Below are positions 45,923 to 53,696 of a stretch of 64,000 nt of DNA, piece by piece (the stretch's first letter is position 1; each line of letters opens with the position of its first letter). The position numbers and the translations under genes are program-made. The stretch spans positions 310,001-374,000 of the forward strand of contig CP065009.1 of NCBI GenBank assembly GCA_016699755.1, given 5' to 3'. Under the pieces are notes generated by a model. It worked only from the letters and a program-made list of their open reading frames with translations. It did no database searches and was not told the DNA's origin. This DNA is from Candidatus Peregrinibacteria bacterium. Lineage in GTDB: Bacteria; Patescibacteriota; Gracilibacteria; CAIRYL01; GCA-016699755.

Positions 45923-46933
45923 ATGAATAAAACCATAGATCGACGACTCAAGCCAGAAGAGTATATTGTTACTGGTCAAGAACCCACAGACGAAGAAGCA
46001 TATGCAAAATTTTTACACGACCTTACTGATGTTCCGGAATCCCAACCACTCAATGCTATTCCTATTGACCGTGCAGGGATAGCAAACCAATCAAGCATCA
46101 TTCAAATTCGAGATTTTTTTGGAAATACGTTCTCTCATGTTCCTGTAACAATGAAATTAGGAGCAAGCTTAGAAGATCATCGAGGGGTCCACATGTCTCG
46201 TTTTGAAGAAGCATTATTTGCCGCATCAAGAAAAAAATATGACAGTATTGATGAATTTACTCAGGCAATGGCTGAAGAGATTCGCTCTCGACAAAATTCA
46301 GATACCGCATATGTAAATGCACAGGGGGAATACTTGCACCCACGAAAAACGCGTAAAAGCGAAAAATTCTCTCACGATAAAGTACATCTCTCTAGTACTA
46401 CCGAAAGTATTGGTGACGAATTGCATCAAATAACAGGAGTAAGGGCATACAATATGACCGCCTGCCCTTGTACAAAAACTCATACGAAATATGTTACCGT
46501 TCCGGCTTTGCGAGAAATGGGGCTTAGTGTTGAGCAAATAAATAAAGTTTTAAATGTGGCACTTACAGGGACTCACACCCAAAGAGGAGAAATCAGTTTG
46601 GTTTTGGATAAAACATCTGATGCCATAACACAAGAAGACATTTATGGTATTTTGGATGATAAAGCACACCTTGTGTATGAATTGCTCAAACGACCTGATG
46701 AGCACGACCTTGTTATTAGAGCATTGCAAAAACCTCAATTTACTGAGGATGTGGCAAGAGATGTGGCATTGGGAGCATTTGAGTTTTTTGATAAAAAAGC
46801 CCCTGATAATACGAGAGTATGGGTTGAATCAACCCTCAACGACAGCATCCATATTCACGATGTACAGACAGCGATAAATAGTAGCCTTGGACAAATCAGA
46901 AAAGCATTAGCCAACTCTCAACAATCACTATGA
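45923..46933 (+). CDS. GTP cyclohydrolase FolE2/MptA family
   Basis: A 336-residue enzyme of the type IB (FolE2) or archaeal MptA family. It contains the signature RGVHMSRFEEAL (about 87-98), the active-site cysteine region TACPCTKTHTK (C181/C183) and THTQRGEISLVL (H218, E223). Such enzymes open the GTP ring and start tetrahydrofolate, tetrahydropterin, queuosine/preQ0 or methanopterin routes, so this is the likely entry step of the local pathway. No other folate or queuosine gene is near, so a special pterin- or deazapurine-like product is my inference. It ends in TGA, which overlaps the next ATG by four bases. Confidence 0.85.
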   Translation: MNKTIDRRLKPEEYIVTGQEPTDEEAYAKFLHDLTDVPESQPLNAIPIDRAGIANQSSIIQIRDFFGNTFSHVPVTMKLGASLEDHRGVHMSRFEEALFAASRKKYDSIDEFTQAMAEEIRSRQNSDTAYVNAQGEYLHPRKTRKSEKFSHDKVHLSSTTESIGDELHQITGVRAYNMTACPCTKTHTKYVTVPALREMGLSVEQINKVLNVALTGTHTQRGEISLVLDKTSDAITQEDIYGILDDKAHLVYELLKRPDEHDLVIRALQKPQFTEDVARDVALGAFEFFDKKAPDNTRVWVESTLNDSIHIHDVQTAINSSLGQIRKALANSQQSL

Positions 46934-48123
46934 TACCAAAGAATCAACCTGCACAAATTTATGACCTTAATATAGGGGCAAGTATAGTCGGGAGAAATGC
47001 CTCTCCATATCTTACAAATGAAGACAGAAGAGCATTACAACGCTTAATGTCAGAATTCTCAAATATGTTTCAGGATACAAGAGGAGAAAAACCAGCATTG
47101 GTAAATACTGATGAATCTTCCTTCAAGCAGGCTACGGCGTTTAGCGAAAGAATAAGAAGACAGTTAGAGGGCCTTCAAGACTATCCAAAAGAGGTAGTAG
47201 TGAGATTGAGAGAATGTCTTGATCAATTTGATGCTCAGGCCCGAAAAGAACATCTAGATAGAGATGGTTTAACGCTGGACAAAGAGCAAGTTGTTCATTT
47301 ATTAGATATTCCAGAGATCCTAGATACATCTCTGTTAAATGAAATAGTTCATAACGAGAGTCAGTGGACCGAGCAACACCATCCTGATGTATTGTCACAA
47401 CTCAGAAATAGGATTGATGCCACTCAGACCCGAGAACTTATACAGGCTTGTGTACAATCTCTGTTTAGAGAAAATATTGATGTTTCTGCGGATATTTATA
47501 CTCAAGATACAGTAGATAGATATTATCTATATTGGTCTACTAATGGTAATGGACTTGATTATGCAACACCATCTCAATACGAACTTGCAACACAGCTTTC
47601 CTTTGATATTCCCCATAATGCAGCTCATTTATTACACTTATCATTTGCTGGTGAACATTCTGTCGAGCAATATATAGACCGGATGAAAGAGAGAACATAT
47701 ACAGAAGCTATTGCGGTATTGTCTGAACACCAGATGTACGAACAAGCAGCAGAACAAGGAGAGGTAATAAGAAGCTTTTCTGAGATTCTCAGTATTCCTA
47801 TTGATCAACTGTCAGAATGGATAAAACAGGACAGGTCATATGAGTTTCGTCTCCGTCTCGCTCGTCTCTTGTCTGATATAAATACCTTCAATGGAAAATC
47901 ATTTATAGAAAATGTCGCTGCAATTGAAGAAAAACTGTATATCTCACAAAAAGATGCTACCGCAGAAGCCCAGAAATATTATGCTTGGACAGGTTTAGGA
48001 GCAGCCTATACATTGGGATATAATCGGCTCTTATCGCATGGAATACAAAACGCACGAGATGCAATGGCACTCCAAAGTGGAGAATTATTATTTTCGTGGG
48101 AGGATTTTCTTGATTCGAAATAG
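46930..48123 (+). CDS. Unrecognised 397-residue protein of the biosynthetic block
   Basis: Mainly helical, no signal peptide or membrane helix. I recognise no family with confidence. A cluster of histidines HNAAHLLH (H219, H223, H226) in FDIPHNAAHLLHLSF is placed like an HExxH site with Asn for Glu, and the C-terminal YYAWTGLGAAYTLGYNRLL resembles the end of DUF885-type peptidases (GQAxAYxxG); this may be a distant relative, a metal-binding fold, or coincidence. Translation is coupled by an ATGA overlap with the cyclohydrolase, so it is probably part of the pathway, for example a tailoring or ligase-like step. Confidence 0.6.
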   Translation: MIPKNQPAQIYDLNIGASIVGRNASPYLTNEDRRALQRLMSEFSNMFQDTRGEKPALVNTDESSFKQATAFSERIRRQLEGLQDYPKEVVVRLRECLDQFDAQARKEHLDRDGLTLDKEQVVHLLDIPEILDTSLLNEIVHNESQWTEQHHPDVLSQLRNRIDATQTRELIQACVQSLFRENIDVSADIYTQDTVDRYYLYWSTNGNGLDYATPSQYELATQLSFDIPHNAAHLLHLSFAGEHSVEQYIDRMKERTYTEAIAVLSEHQMYEQAAEQGEVIRSFSEILSIPIDQLSEWIKQDRSYEFRLRLARLLSDINTFNGKSFIENVAAIEEKLYISQKDATAEAQKYYAWTGLGAAYTLGYNRLLSHGIQNARDAMALQSGELLFSWEDFLDSK

Positions 48124-49245
48124 ACTCCATAAAAATAAAATGGCAGCAGCAATTTTTATTCCCAATATAAAATAAATAGCATATTCAATAGTTTCATCTA
48201 AAAGTATTCCAATAGGTATCTTCGTAAAAAGCAATAGCAATGCTCCCCCTAGGCTTACAATTGAAAAAGAACTCGTAAGCCATTTTTTGGGGACGGTATC
48301 AGCAATGATACTTTTATAGGCTACTCGATAGATATTTTCCACGAAAAAAAAGAGAAAGAGTGCGAGTGCGGAAAAAATCGGATGAAGAAAAAGTAAGAAA
48401 AAAAATATTGTTGCCTGCATGAGTGCGCCCCATATCAGAATTTTATCTTTTCCCAAAAGAAAAAGAAAAAATGTGCTGAAGTAACTCCCAAGTAGTGAGC
48501 CGATCTTTGCAACGGCATACACTACTCCAAAAAATCCAATAGCGATGCCGGATTGTTCTAATCCGATTTGGAATACACTTTCCCCGCGCTCTTGCATTAG
48601 CCCCCCTGCGAGTATAAATATCACTGCCAATGGCAATAGTATTTTTGCCTTCATTCCTGTACTATTTTTTCTTACCCATTGCCGTTCACTAGTCCCCTTG
48701 TCATTTGGTAGAAAAAATACGATTGTAATCGAGAAAAGCACTAATAGAAAACCAACAATAAAAGTATGTTGAATATTAATATGAAGAAGTGAGAGAAACA
48801 TATAACTCAATATCATTCCTCCTATCGTCCCAACTTCATCAGCTATTTGAAACTCTCGAAGTAATAATTCAGTCTTTTTTGAATGGAATGTAGAGAGGAG
48901 GAAAGATTCTTCTGTGCCAGAAAGAGATGATAGTCCAAGAGCAAAAAATATTTCGCTGATTAAAAATGTAAAAAAATTATCAGCAAAAGAGAGAATGAAA
49001 AATGATATTCCTAGGGAAAGTAACCCCAATATCATAACCTTTTTTTTGTTCCAAATATCAGCCGCATATGAGCTTGGTATTTCAGAAAGAAGAAGGGTGA
49101 TAAATCCTATTGACTGAATAAGGCTTATCTCTAAAAAGGAAAGACCTTGAGAATGTTGAAAAATTATCAATACAGGTATGAGCAATCCGATTGCTCCATG
49201 TTGCAAGCCTATCCCACAGTAAAATAAATTCCTAGAAAAATTCAT
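48088..49245 (-). CDS. Major facilitator superfamily (MFS) transporter
   Basis: A 385-residue membrane protein with about 12 hydrophobic helices in two halves, no N-terminal signal, and MFS-like loop features (AADIWNKKKVMILG between helices 2 and 3). It converges with the block and overlaps the end of the previous gene by 36 bases. The obvious role is to export the product of the block or import a precursor. It belongs to the drug/efflux-like MFS group by general look; no substrate residues can be named. Confidence 0.85.
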   Translation of the reverse strand: MNFSRNLFYCGIGLQHGAIGLLIPVLIIFQHSQGLSFLEISLIQSIGFITLLLSEIPSSYAADIWNKKKVMILGLLSLGISFFILSFADNFFTFLISEIFFALGLSSLSGTEESFLLSTFHSKKTELLLREFQIADEVGTIGGMILSYMFLSLLHINIQHTFIVGFLLVLFSITIVFFLPNDKGTSERQWVRKNSTGMKAKILLPLAVIFILAGGLMQERGESVFQIGLEQSGIAIGFFGVVYAVAKIGSLLGSYFSTFFLFLLGKDKILIWGALMQATIFFFLLFLHPIFSALALFLFFFVENIYRVAYKSIIADTVPKKWLTSSFSIVSLGGALLLLFTKIPIGILLDETIEYAIYFILGIKIAAAILFLWSLFRIKKILPRK

Positions 49246-49395
49246 CTTTAATCACTTATTAGTATGCATCACTATCGTAGCACTATATGTTATTGGAATG
49301 GAACATAATTCACCATATCGTCATAAAGTGACTCCTCAAGTCTACACTTTGAGAATATAAGATCCTATGAAAACTTATTTATGGCTTTATATAGG

Positions 49396-49483
49396 CATAA
49401 AACGAGCATGGCTCCCCTTGTGTATGGAAGTTCGAACTATTTTGTTGGAAGAATCAGATTTTGTGGTGCCAAAGATTGTATAG
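49396..49483 (+). repeat. Direct repeat B, right edge of the biosynthetic block
   Basis: The counterpart of the copy at 44091: same order, roughly 70% identical, 18-base identical core and similar encoded peptide (KRAWLPLCMEVRTILLEE). It lies 150 bases after the transporter start. Nothing else is visible in 49246-49395. Confidence 0.6.
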
Positions 49484-49544
49484 TTTTTGAAATCTTCTTT
49501 TGCTCTCTGCTGGATCATGCCTGGCAATAGATATTTTTTCTGCT

Positions 49545-50108
49545 TCATAATTTTTCAAGTTCTTTCATGATTGTAAATACCACAGATTCAGCGTTAAACT
49601 GATCTGTATCTACAGAAAAGACATTTGAATCGAGAAATTCTTTTTGATAATCACAATTCCATAATCGATAGTTTCTATTTATATATTCTTGCACATCATC
49701 TTTGGAAACATTTCGATACTTTCTTCTATCATCATTACAGGAGCGCTTGAGAAGAGACTCCTTTGAAGCATGGAGATCAAGAATAACTGAAGTATTTCCG
49801 GACTTCTTTATTTGTTGAAACAGATTTCGATATAAAACCATGTATTGTTTAGAATTTCGGTCTAACACTTGTGTGGTAATAAGTACCCCCTCACCCACAT
49901 CGATAAATGATTGTAAGAGATGTTTTCGCAAAGCAAAAATTGAGTTTTTTGCTGCAGTCGTTTTAAAGTCAAAAAGTTCAGTGACGACATCTACAAGGGC
50001 ATGATTATGTAAAAAATGAGCATTTGGAATTTGTTTTAAAAGCAGCCTGCCGATAGTGTTTTTTCCTGATGCAGGTGGACCAAAGATACAAATGAGTTTG
50101 ACTTTCAT
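49545..50108 (-). CDS. P-loop kinase-like protein
   Basis: A 187-residue NMP-kinase-like protein with the Walker A loop GPPASGKNT near residue 10, an N-terminal strand LICIF, a likely lid (RSCNDDRRKYRNVSKDD) and a Walker B-like strand VILDLHAS. Small-molecule kinases and RNA-repair or antibiotic-modifying kinases share this look. It is divergent from the nucleotidyltransferase 40 bases away. The substrate is unknown. Confidence 0.65.
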   Translation of the reverse strand: MKVKLICIFGPPASGKNTIGRLLLKQIPNAHFLHNHALVDVVTELFDFKTTAAKNSIFALRKHLLQSFIDVGEGVLITTQVLDRNSKQYMVLYRNLFQQIKKSGNTSVILDLHASKESLLKRSCNDDRRKYRNVSKDDVQEYINRNYRLWNCDYQKEFLDSNVFSVDTDQFNAESVVFTIMKELEKL

Positions 50109-50148
50109 ATTTTTATTAATAAAATAATATTCTATATTTTATTGAGAA

Positions 50149-50874
50149 ATGCAAACAAATCGTATCGTTACATTTCCAGAATGGGAAATCAATGTTTCTG
50201 ATGAGGGTCGGCAAAAAATAAATGCAGTACGTTCAGAGTGTCAAAAAAATCAAAATGTAAATGCACTTTTTTTACAAGGTTCAGCCCTGAGGGGCGAGGG
50301 TGGGGTAAGAAGTGATATTGATTTTATCATCCTGTTTGATTCTGTGTCCGAAAAGGTACATGACTTTGTTCGTAAGTTGTTTGCTGAATTTTCAGATACA
50401 GATTATTTTTATTCTTCTATTAGAGAATATCAATCGTATCCTGTTGGTCTAAGGTTTCAGTTCTTTTTATCTCAACAAATTTATGGAGAGCCAGAAATAC
50501 TTGGGCAACCGCCAACAAGCCAAGATCTTTCACAGGTTCTCGCTTATTACTCTTCTTCTTTAAAAGATCAATTGAGGCCTTTGATTTTCCGAAATGATTT
50601 GTCTGATATTGAGCTTTTCAATAGGGCATATTCTTTATTAAAAAGAGTTGATGACTGTATTATTCGTGTTCAAGATGCTATACAGACAGGAATTTACCCT
50701 AAACAAAGAGCTCTGATACAAACAGAACCAAATCAAGATGGTCAGCATCTCCTTGAGCTGTTAGATAAATGGCAATCCCAAGGGCATCAACCTGATTCTC
50801 AAGAAATTCGCCAATCAGTTTCTACTATTGATACATTTTTGAGGGAATTTATTGAAAAACATCTGAATACATAA
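50149..50874 (+). CDS. Nucleotidyltransferase (Pol-beta fold)
   Basis: A 241-residue protein with the motif GSALRGEGGVRSDIDFIILFD: GS followed by DxD, the minimal nucleotidyltransferase signature of ANT/KNT-type and toxin-antitoxin (MNT) proteins. The C-terminal half is helical. It could adenylylate a small molecule, as aminoglycoside enzymes do, or a tRNA/protein. It is last in the island, just before tRNA-Gln. Confidence 0.75.
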   Translation: MQTNRIVTFPEWEINVSDEGRQKINAVRSECQKNQNVNALFLQGSALRGEGGVRSDIDFIILFDSVSEKVHDFVRKLFAEFSDTDYFYSSIREYQSYPVGLRFQFFLSQQIYGEPEILGQPPTSQDLSQVLAYYSSSLKDQLRPLIFRNDLSDIELFNRAYSLLKRVDDCIIRVQDAIQTGIYPKQRALIQTEPNQDGQHLLELLDKWQSQGHQPDSQEIRQSVSTIDTFLREFIEKHLNT

Positions 50875-50930
50875 AAGAAATACTGCTAATTATAAATATT
50901 TTATGGCTTTAATAAGCCATAAAATAAGAT

Positions 50931-51005
50931 TGGCTCGGGAGGAAGGATTCGAACCTTCGAATGACGGATTCAGAGTCCGTTGCCTTACCACTTGGCGACT
51001 CCCGA
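50931..51005 (-). tRNA. tRNA-Gln(CUG)
   Basis: Read leftward: 5' TCGGGAG pairs with CTCCCGA, the U1-A72 start is typical of glutamine tRNAs, loop CTCTGAA gives anticodon CUG (codon CAG), the T arm has GGTTCGAATCC, and GCCA ends the gene. Its 3' end faces the accessory island. Confidence 0.93.
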
Positions 51006-51033
51006 CCAGATTAAAAAACACTTCAACAGTATG

Positions 51034-51633
51034 TCAGGACATCTTTTGTTTTTCAAACCAATTTTTGATAATTTCCTCAATTTTTTGTGTGACAAAGCGT
51101 GGGTTTCCATCTTGCGTTTGTATCTGAAAATTGCATTCCGGGGCGATTTTCATTTCTTTTTCCATGCTTTCAAGACGGTGTTTCAGCTCTTCTTCCGAAA
51201 TAGGTGCTCGTGCCTGTATTCGTTCTATAAGCTGTTTTTTTGTCGGTGGAAGGAGAAATACAGAGAGAAGGTGTTCTGGTGGAATAAACTTTTGAATCTC
51301 CAAAAAACCCTGAACATCCACTTCTCGAAGGACAACTTTTCCTTCTTTTAAAGAGGGGAGAACCTCCGATTTTAAAACTCCGTATTGATCCTTGCTGTGT
51401 ACCAAAGCCCATTCCAAAAAGGCTCCTTCTTGCTTTTTTTCTTCAAATTCCTGGGGTGTCAGGAAGTAGTACGTTTTTCCAGCGGTTTCTCCCTTACGAA
51501 TGGATCGGGTAGTTGCAGACACCGGATATTTCCATTCGGGGTGTTCTTCACGCAGAAAATTGATGGCAGTTCCTTTTCCTACTCCTGAAGGTCCAATGAT
51601 GAGAATGAGGACGCCGCGGAAAAAGCTTGACAT
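51034..51633 (-). CDS. gmk: Guanylate kinase
   Basis: Phosphorylates GMP to GDP in nucleotide synthesis. About 199 residues: P-loop GPSGVGKGT at the N-terminus, TTRSIRKGE and YYFLTPQEFE (GMP binding), and IQARAPISEEE. The start at 51633 (MSSFF just before the first strand) fits; an upstream ATG at 51693 adds 20 non-conserved residues. It is near tRNA-Gln and downstream of the leftward promoter at 52290. Confidence 0.95.
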   Translation of the reverse strand: MSSFFRGVLILIIGPSGVGKGTAINFLREEHPEWKYPVSATTRSIRKGETAGKTYYFLTPQEFEEKKQEGAFLEWALVHSKDQYGVLKSEVLPSLKEGKVVLREVDVQGFLEIQKFIPPEHLLSVFLLPPTKKQLIERIQARAPISEEELKHRLESMEKEMKIAPECNFQIQTQDGNPRFVTQKIEEIIKNWFEKQKMS

Positions 51634-51713
51634 ATTTTTAAAATATTTTTTAAAATTAATTTCGATAGTGAGGAATCGGAAGAAGTTTTCCATGTCAACG
51701 TACAGGGAAAGAG

Positions 51714-51742
51714 TTGAAGAATCAAGAATAGTCTGCTATACT
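51714..51742 (+). promoter_or_regulatory. Promoter, rightward, inside the structured stretch
   Basis: TTGAAG at 51714-51719, a 17-base spacer and TATACT at 51737-51742. No gene follows directly; the next rightward gene, ftsW, is 750 bases away. Confidence 0.5.
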
Positions 51743-52289
51743 TGCCAGAATAGTTCCTTAACACCAAAAGAAAAAGTCGAGAGAGGACAGAACGTAAAGA
51801 GATGATATCTTCTTGAGTTTGCTGCTTGTCCCCTCCCTACTTTTTGATGGCCGATTCGACTCCGGCCGACCACCAAAAAACACCCTCTCTCTCTTATATC
51901 TTTAAGAGTGGCAGGGCTAAAAAAAACAAACACAAACCACACACTTTTCTTCTCTTTCAGAAGAAAACAAAATTCCAACAAAAACAAATACAAATACCGA
52001 CCGTTGGAATCGTGAAATGCTTTTAAAAAAGCGAAGGGATTCCAAAGAGGGTAGGGAGAACACGGTATCATGCCAGAGTCGACACGATACCACACGCCCG
52101 CTCGAAATGGTCATAAATGTTCTCGGATGATAGTTCGAATAGAATCCGAAGGAGACCAGCATCGAGTACAAAGACAGGAAAGGGGGGTTGTCACATCATT
52201 ATAGAGACATACCCCTTTCCGGCTTTGCCATGCTCGGAAAAAACCGAACAGGATTTCCCTTTTTTCTCTCCCGTGAAAAAAGGAGTGTA
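51743..52289. ncRNA. Gene-free structured region, possible RNA gene or long leader
   Basis: No convincing protein gene is seen here; short frames lack family features. It holds several inverted repeats: 52177-52185 with 52212-52220 (9 bp), 52123-52128 with 52144-52149, 52063-52068 with 52086-52091, and three mutually competing segments ATTCCAAC (51971-51978), GTTGGAAT (52012-52019) and ATTCCAA (52038-52044). A rightward and a leftward promoter face each other across it. It could be an ncRNA, a long regulatory leader for ftsW or gmk, or both. The rest, 52319-52496, shows nothing I can name. Confidence 0.35.
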
Positions 52290-52318
52290 AATTTAATACA
52301 TAATAATAACTATGTCAA
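52290..52318 (-). promoter_or_regulatory. Promoter, leftward
   Basis: On the minus strand TTGACA (52313-52318), a 17-base spacer and TAAATT (52290-52295). It could drive an RNA or, after a 650-base leader, gmk. Confidence 0.5.
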
Positions 52319-52496
52319 TACTTTTTTTGAGAGAACCTACAAATTTATGAAATGGCTTTTTTAAAATATTTTTTCCCGTTCTTTTGAGAATAAATATCCA
52401 GAAGAAATAGAGAAAAAACTCTAAAAATATATTTCTCCACAATAATACTGATATGAGGGGTCGTCACAGATTCCGTTTTTTGTCATACTCCCCTCC

Positions 52497-53696
52497 GTGA
52501 AGGAAGTCTCGTCATTCCGTTGGCTTTTGTTTCTCATATGTGGATTGACGCTTTTTGGGCTCATTATGATTACGAGTGTAAGCGTTTTTGAGTCGCATCA
52601 GCTTATGGTTAAGCGTTTTGGTTCAGAATATTGCGAGGTGAACAACTGCAATGGATTTTATCTTTGGCGTCATGTAAAGCATCTTTTTCTTGGAGTTCCA
52701 ATATTTTTGACAGGATTTCTTATTCCAGTTGGTTTTTGGCGAAGAGTGGCACTTCCTTTGTTTTTTGTTGCGCTGACTTTGCTCGCCGCTATTCTTCTTA
52801 CAAGCGTTGGAGGAAGCTGGGGAACAGCGAAAAGCTGGATCAATATTCCGTTATTACCGAGTATTCAGCCGAGTGAAATTGCAAAAATTGCTCTCGTTTT
52901 GTATCTCGCGATCTGGATGGAAAAAAAAGAGCAAGATATTCGAACATGGGAAAGTGGTTTTCTCCCGTTTCTTATTCTCATGCTTCCCATAGTAGCTCTT
53001 ATTGCACTTCAGCCGGATTTTGGAAGTTTATTAGTCATTGTTTCTATTGCGGCAGTGATGTTTTTTGTAGCAGGAGGAAATCTTTTTCATATTCTTGCTG
53101 GAGGGCTTACAGCCATTTGCATCTCGCTTCCGGTTATCCTTTCGCATGACTATATTCGAGAGCGGTTTCTTGTTTTTTTGCATCCCGAAACAGGAACAAA
53201 CGATGCGAGTTATCAAGTAGTACAGTCACTTATTACTGTAGGGAGTGGTCGCTTTTTTGGGCTTGGAATAGGAGAATCTGGTCAGCGTCACGGTTGGCTT
53301 CCTGAAATTCAATCCGACACTATTTTTGCGGCAGCAGCAGAAGAGCTTGGTTTTTTTCGAATTATTTTTCTTGTGGGGGCGTTTGCCATGCTCGCGGTTG
53401 TGGGATATGAGGTAGCGAAAGGTGCGCGAAATCGATTTGAAATGCTCGTGGCGGCAGGAATTACCGCATGGATCACCTTTCAGGCACTTCTGAACATGTC
53501 TGTGACACTCGGCATTTTTCCTCTCACGGGAGTTACGCTCCCCTTTGTTTCTTATGGGGGAAGTTCACTTCTTTCCCTTTTCTTTGCTTCTGGAATTTTA
53601 TTGCAAATTAGTAAATTTTCTTCCGGTCATGCGCATCATTCTGCTCGCCGGCGGATCGGGGGGACACATTTCTCCAGCATTCGCCATAGCTTCTGA
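52497..53696 (+). CDS. ftsW: Lipid II polymerase FtsW (SEDS family)
   Basis: The septal glycan polymerase of the SEDS family. The 399-residue protein has about ten helices and the signatures PSEIAKIALVLYLA, ALQPDFGSLLV, the catalytic Asp region LGFFRIIFLVG and GVTLPFVSYGGSSLL at the end. The start is GTG at 52497. Its last 68 bases overlap the start of murG in another frame; the tail after SGILLQISKF is not conserved in look. RodA is the alternative, but the murG linkage favours FtsW. Confidence 0.92.
   Translation: MKEVSSFRWLLFLICGLTLFGLIMITSVSVFESHQLMVKRFGSEYCEVNNCNGFYLWRHVKHLFLGVPIFLTGFLIPVGFWRRVALPLFFVALTLLAAILLTSVGGSWGTAKSWINIPLLPSIQPSEIAKIALVLYLAIWMEKKEQDIRTWESGFLPFLILMLPIVALIALQPDFGSLLVIVSIAAVMFFVAGGNLFHILAGGLTAICISLPVILSHDYIRERFLVFLHPETGTNDASYQVVQSLITVGSGRFFGLGIGESGQRHGWLPEIQSDTIFAAAAEELGFFRIIFLVGAFAMLAVVGYEVAKGARNRFEMLVAAGITAWITFQALLNMSVTLGIFPLTGVTLPFVSYGGSSLLSLFFASGILLQISKFSSGHAHHSARRRIGGTHFSSIRHSF

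Noticed and set aside
51846..51876. Possible tmRNA 3' end (GGCCG, TTCGACT, then CCACCA)
   Set aside because: The G53-C61 pair is A-C and the acceptor stem is two bases short. No tag reading frame or 5' half fits, and gmk occupies the needed upstream space.
51736..52095. A leftward 119-codon frame
   Set aside because: Its peptide is Phe/Ser-rich with no domain, and it runs through the hairpins of the structured region. I regard it as chance.
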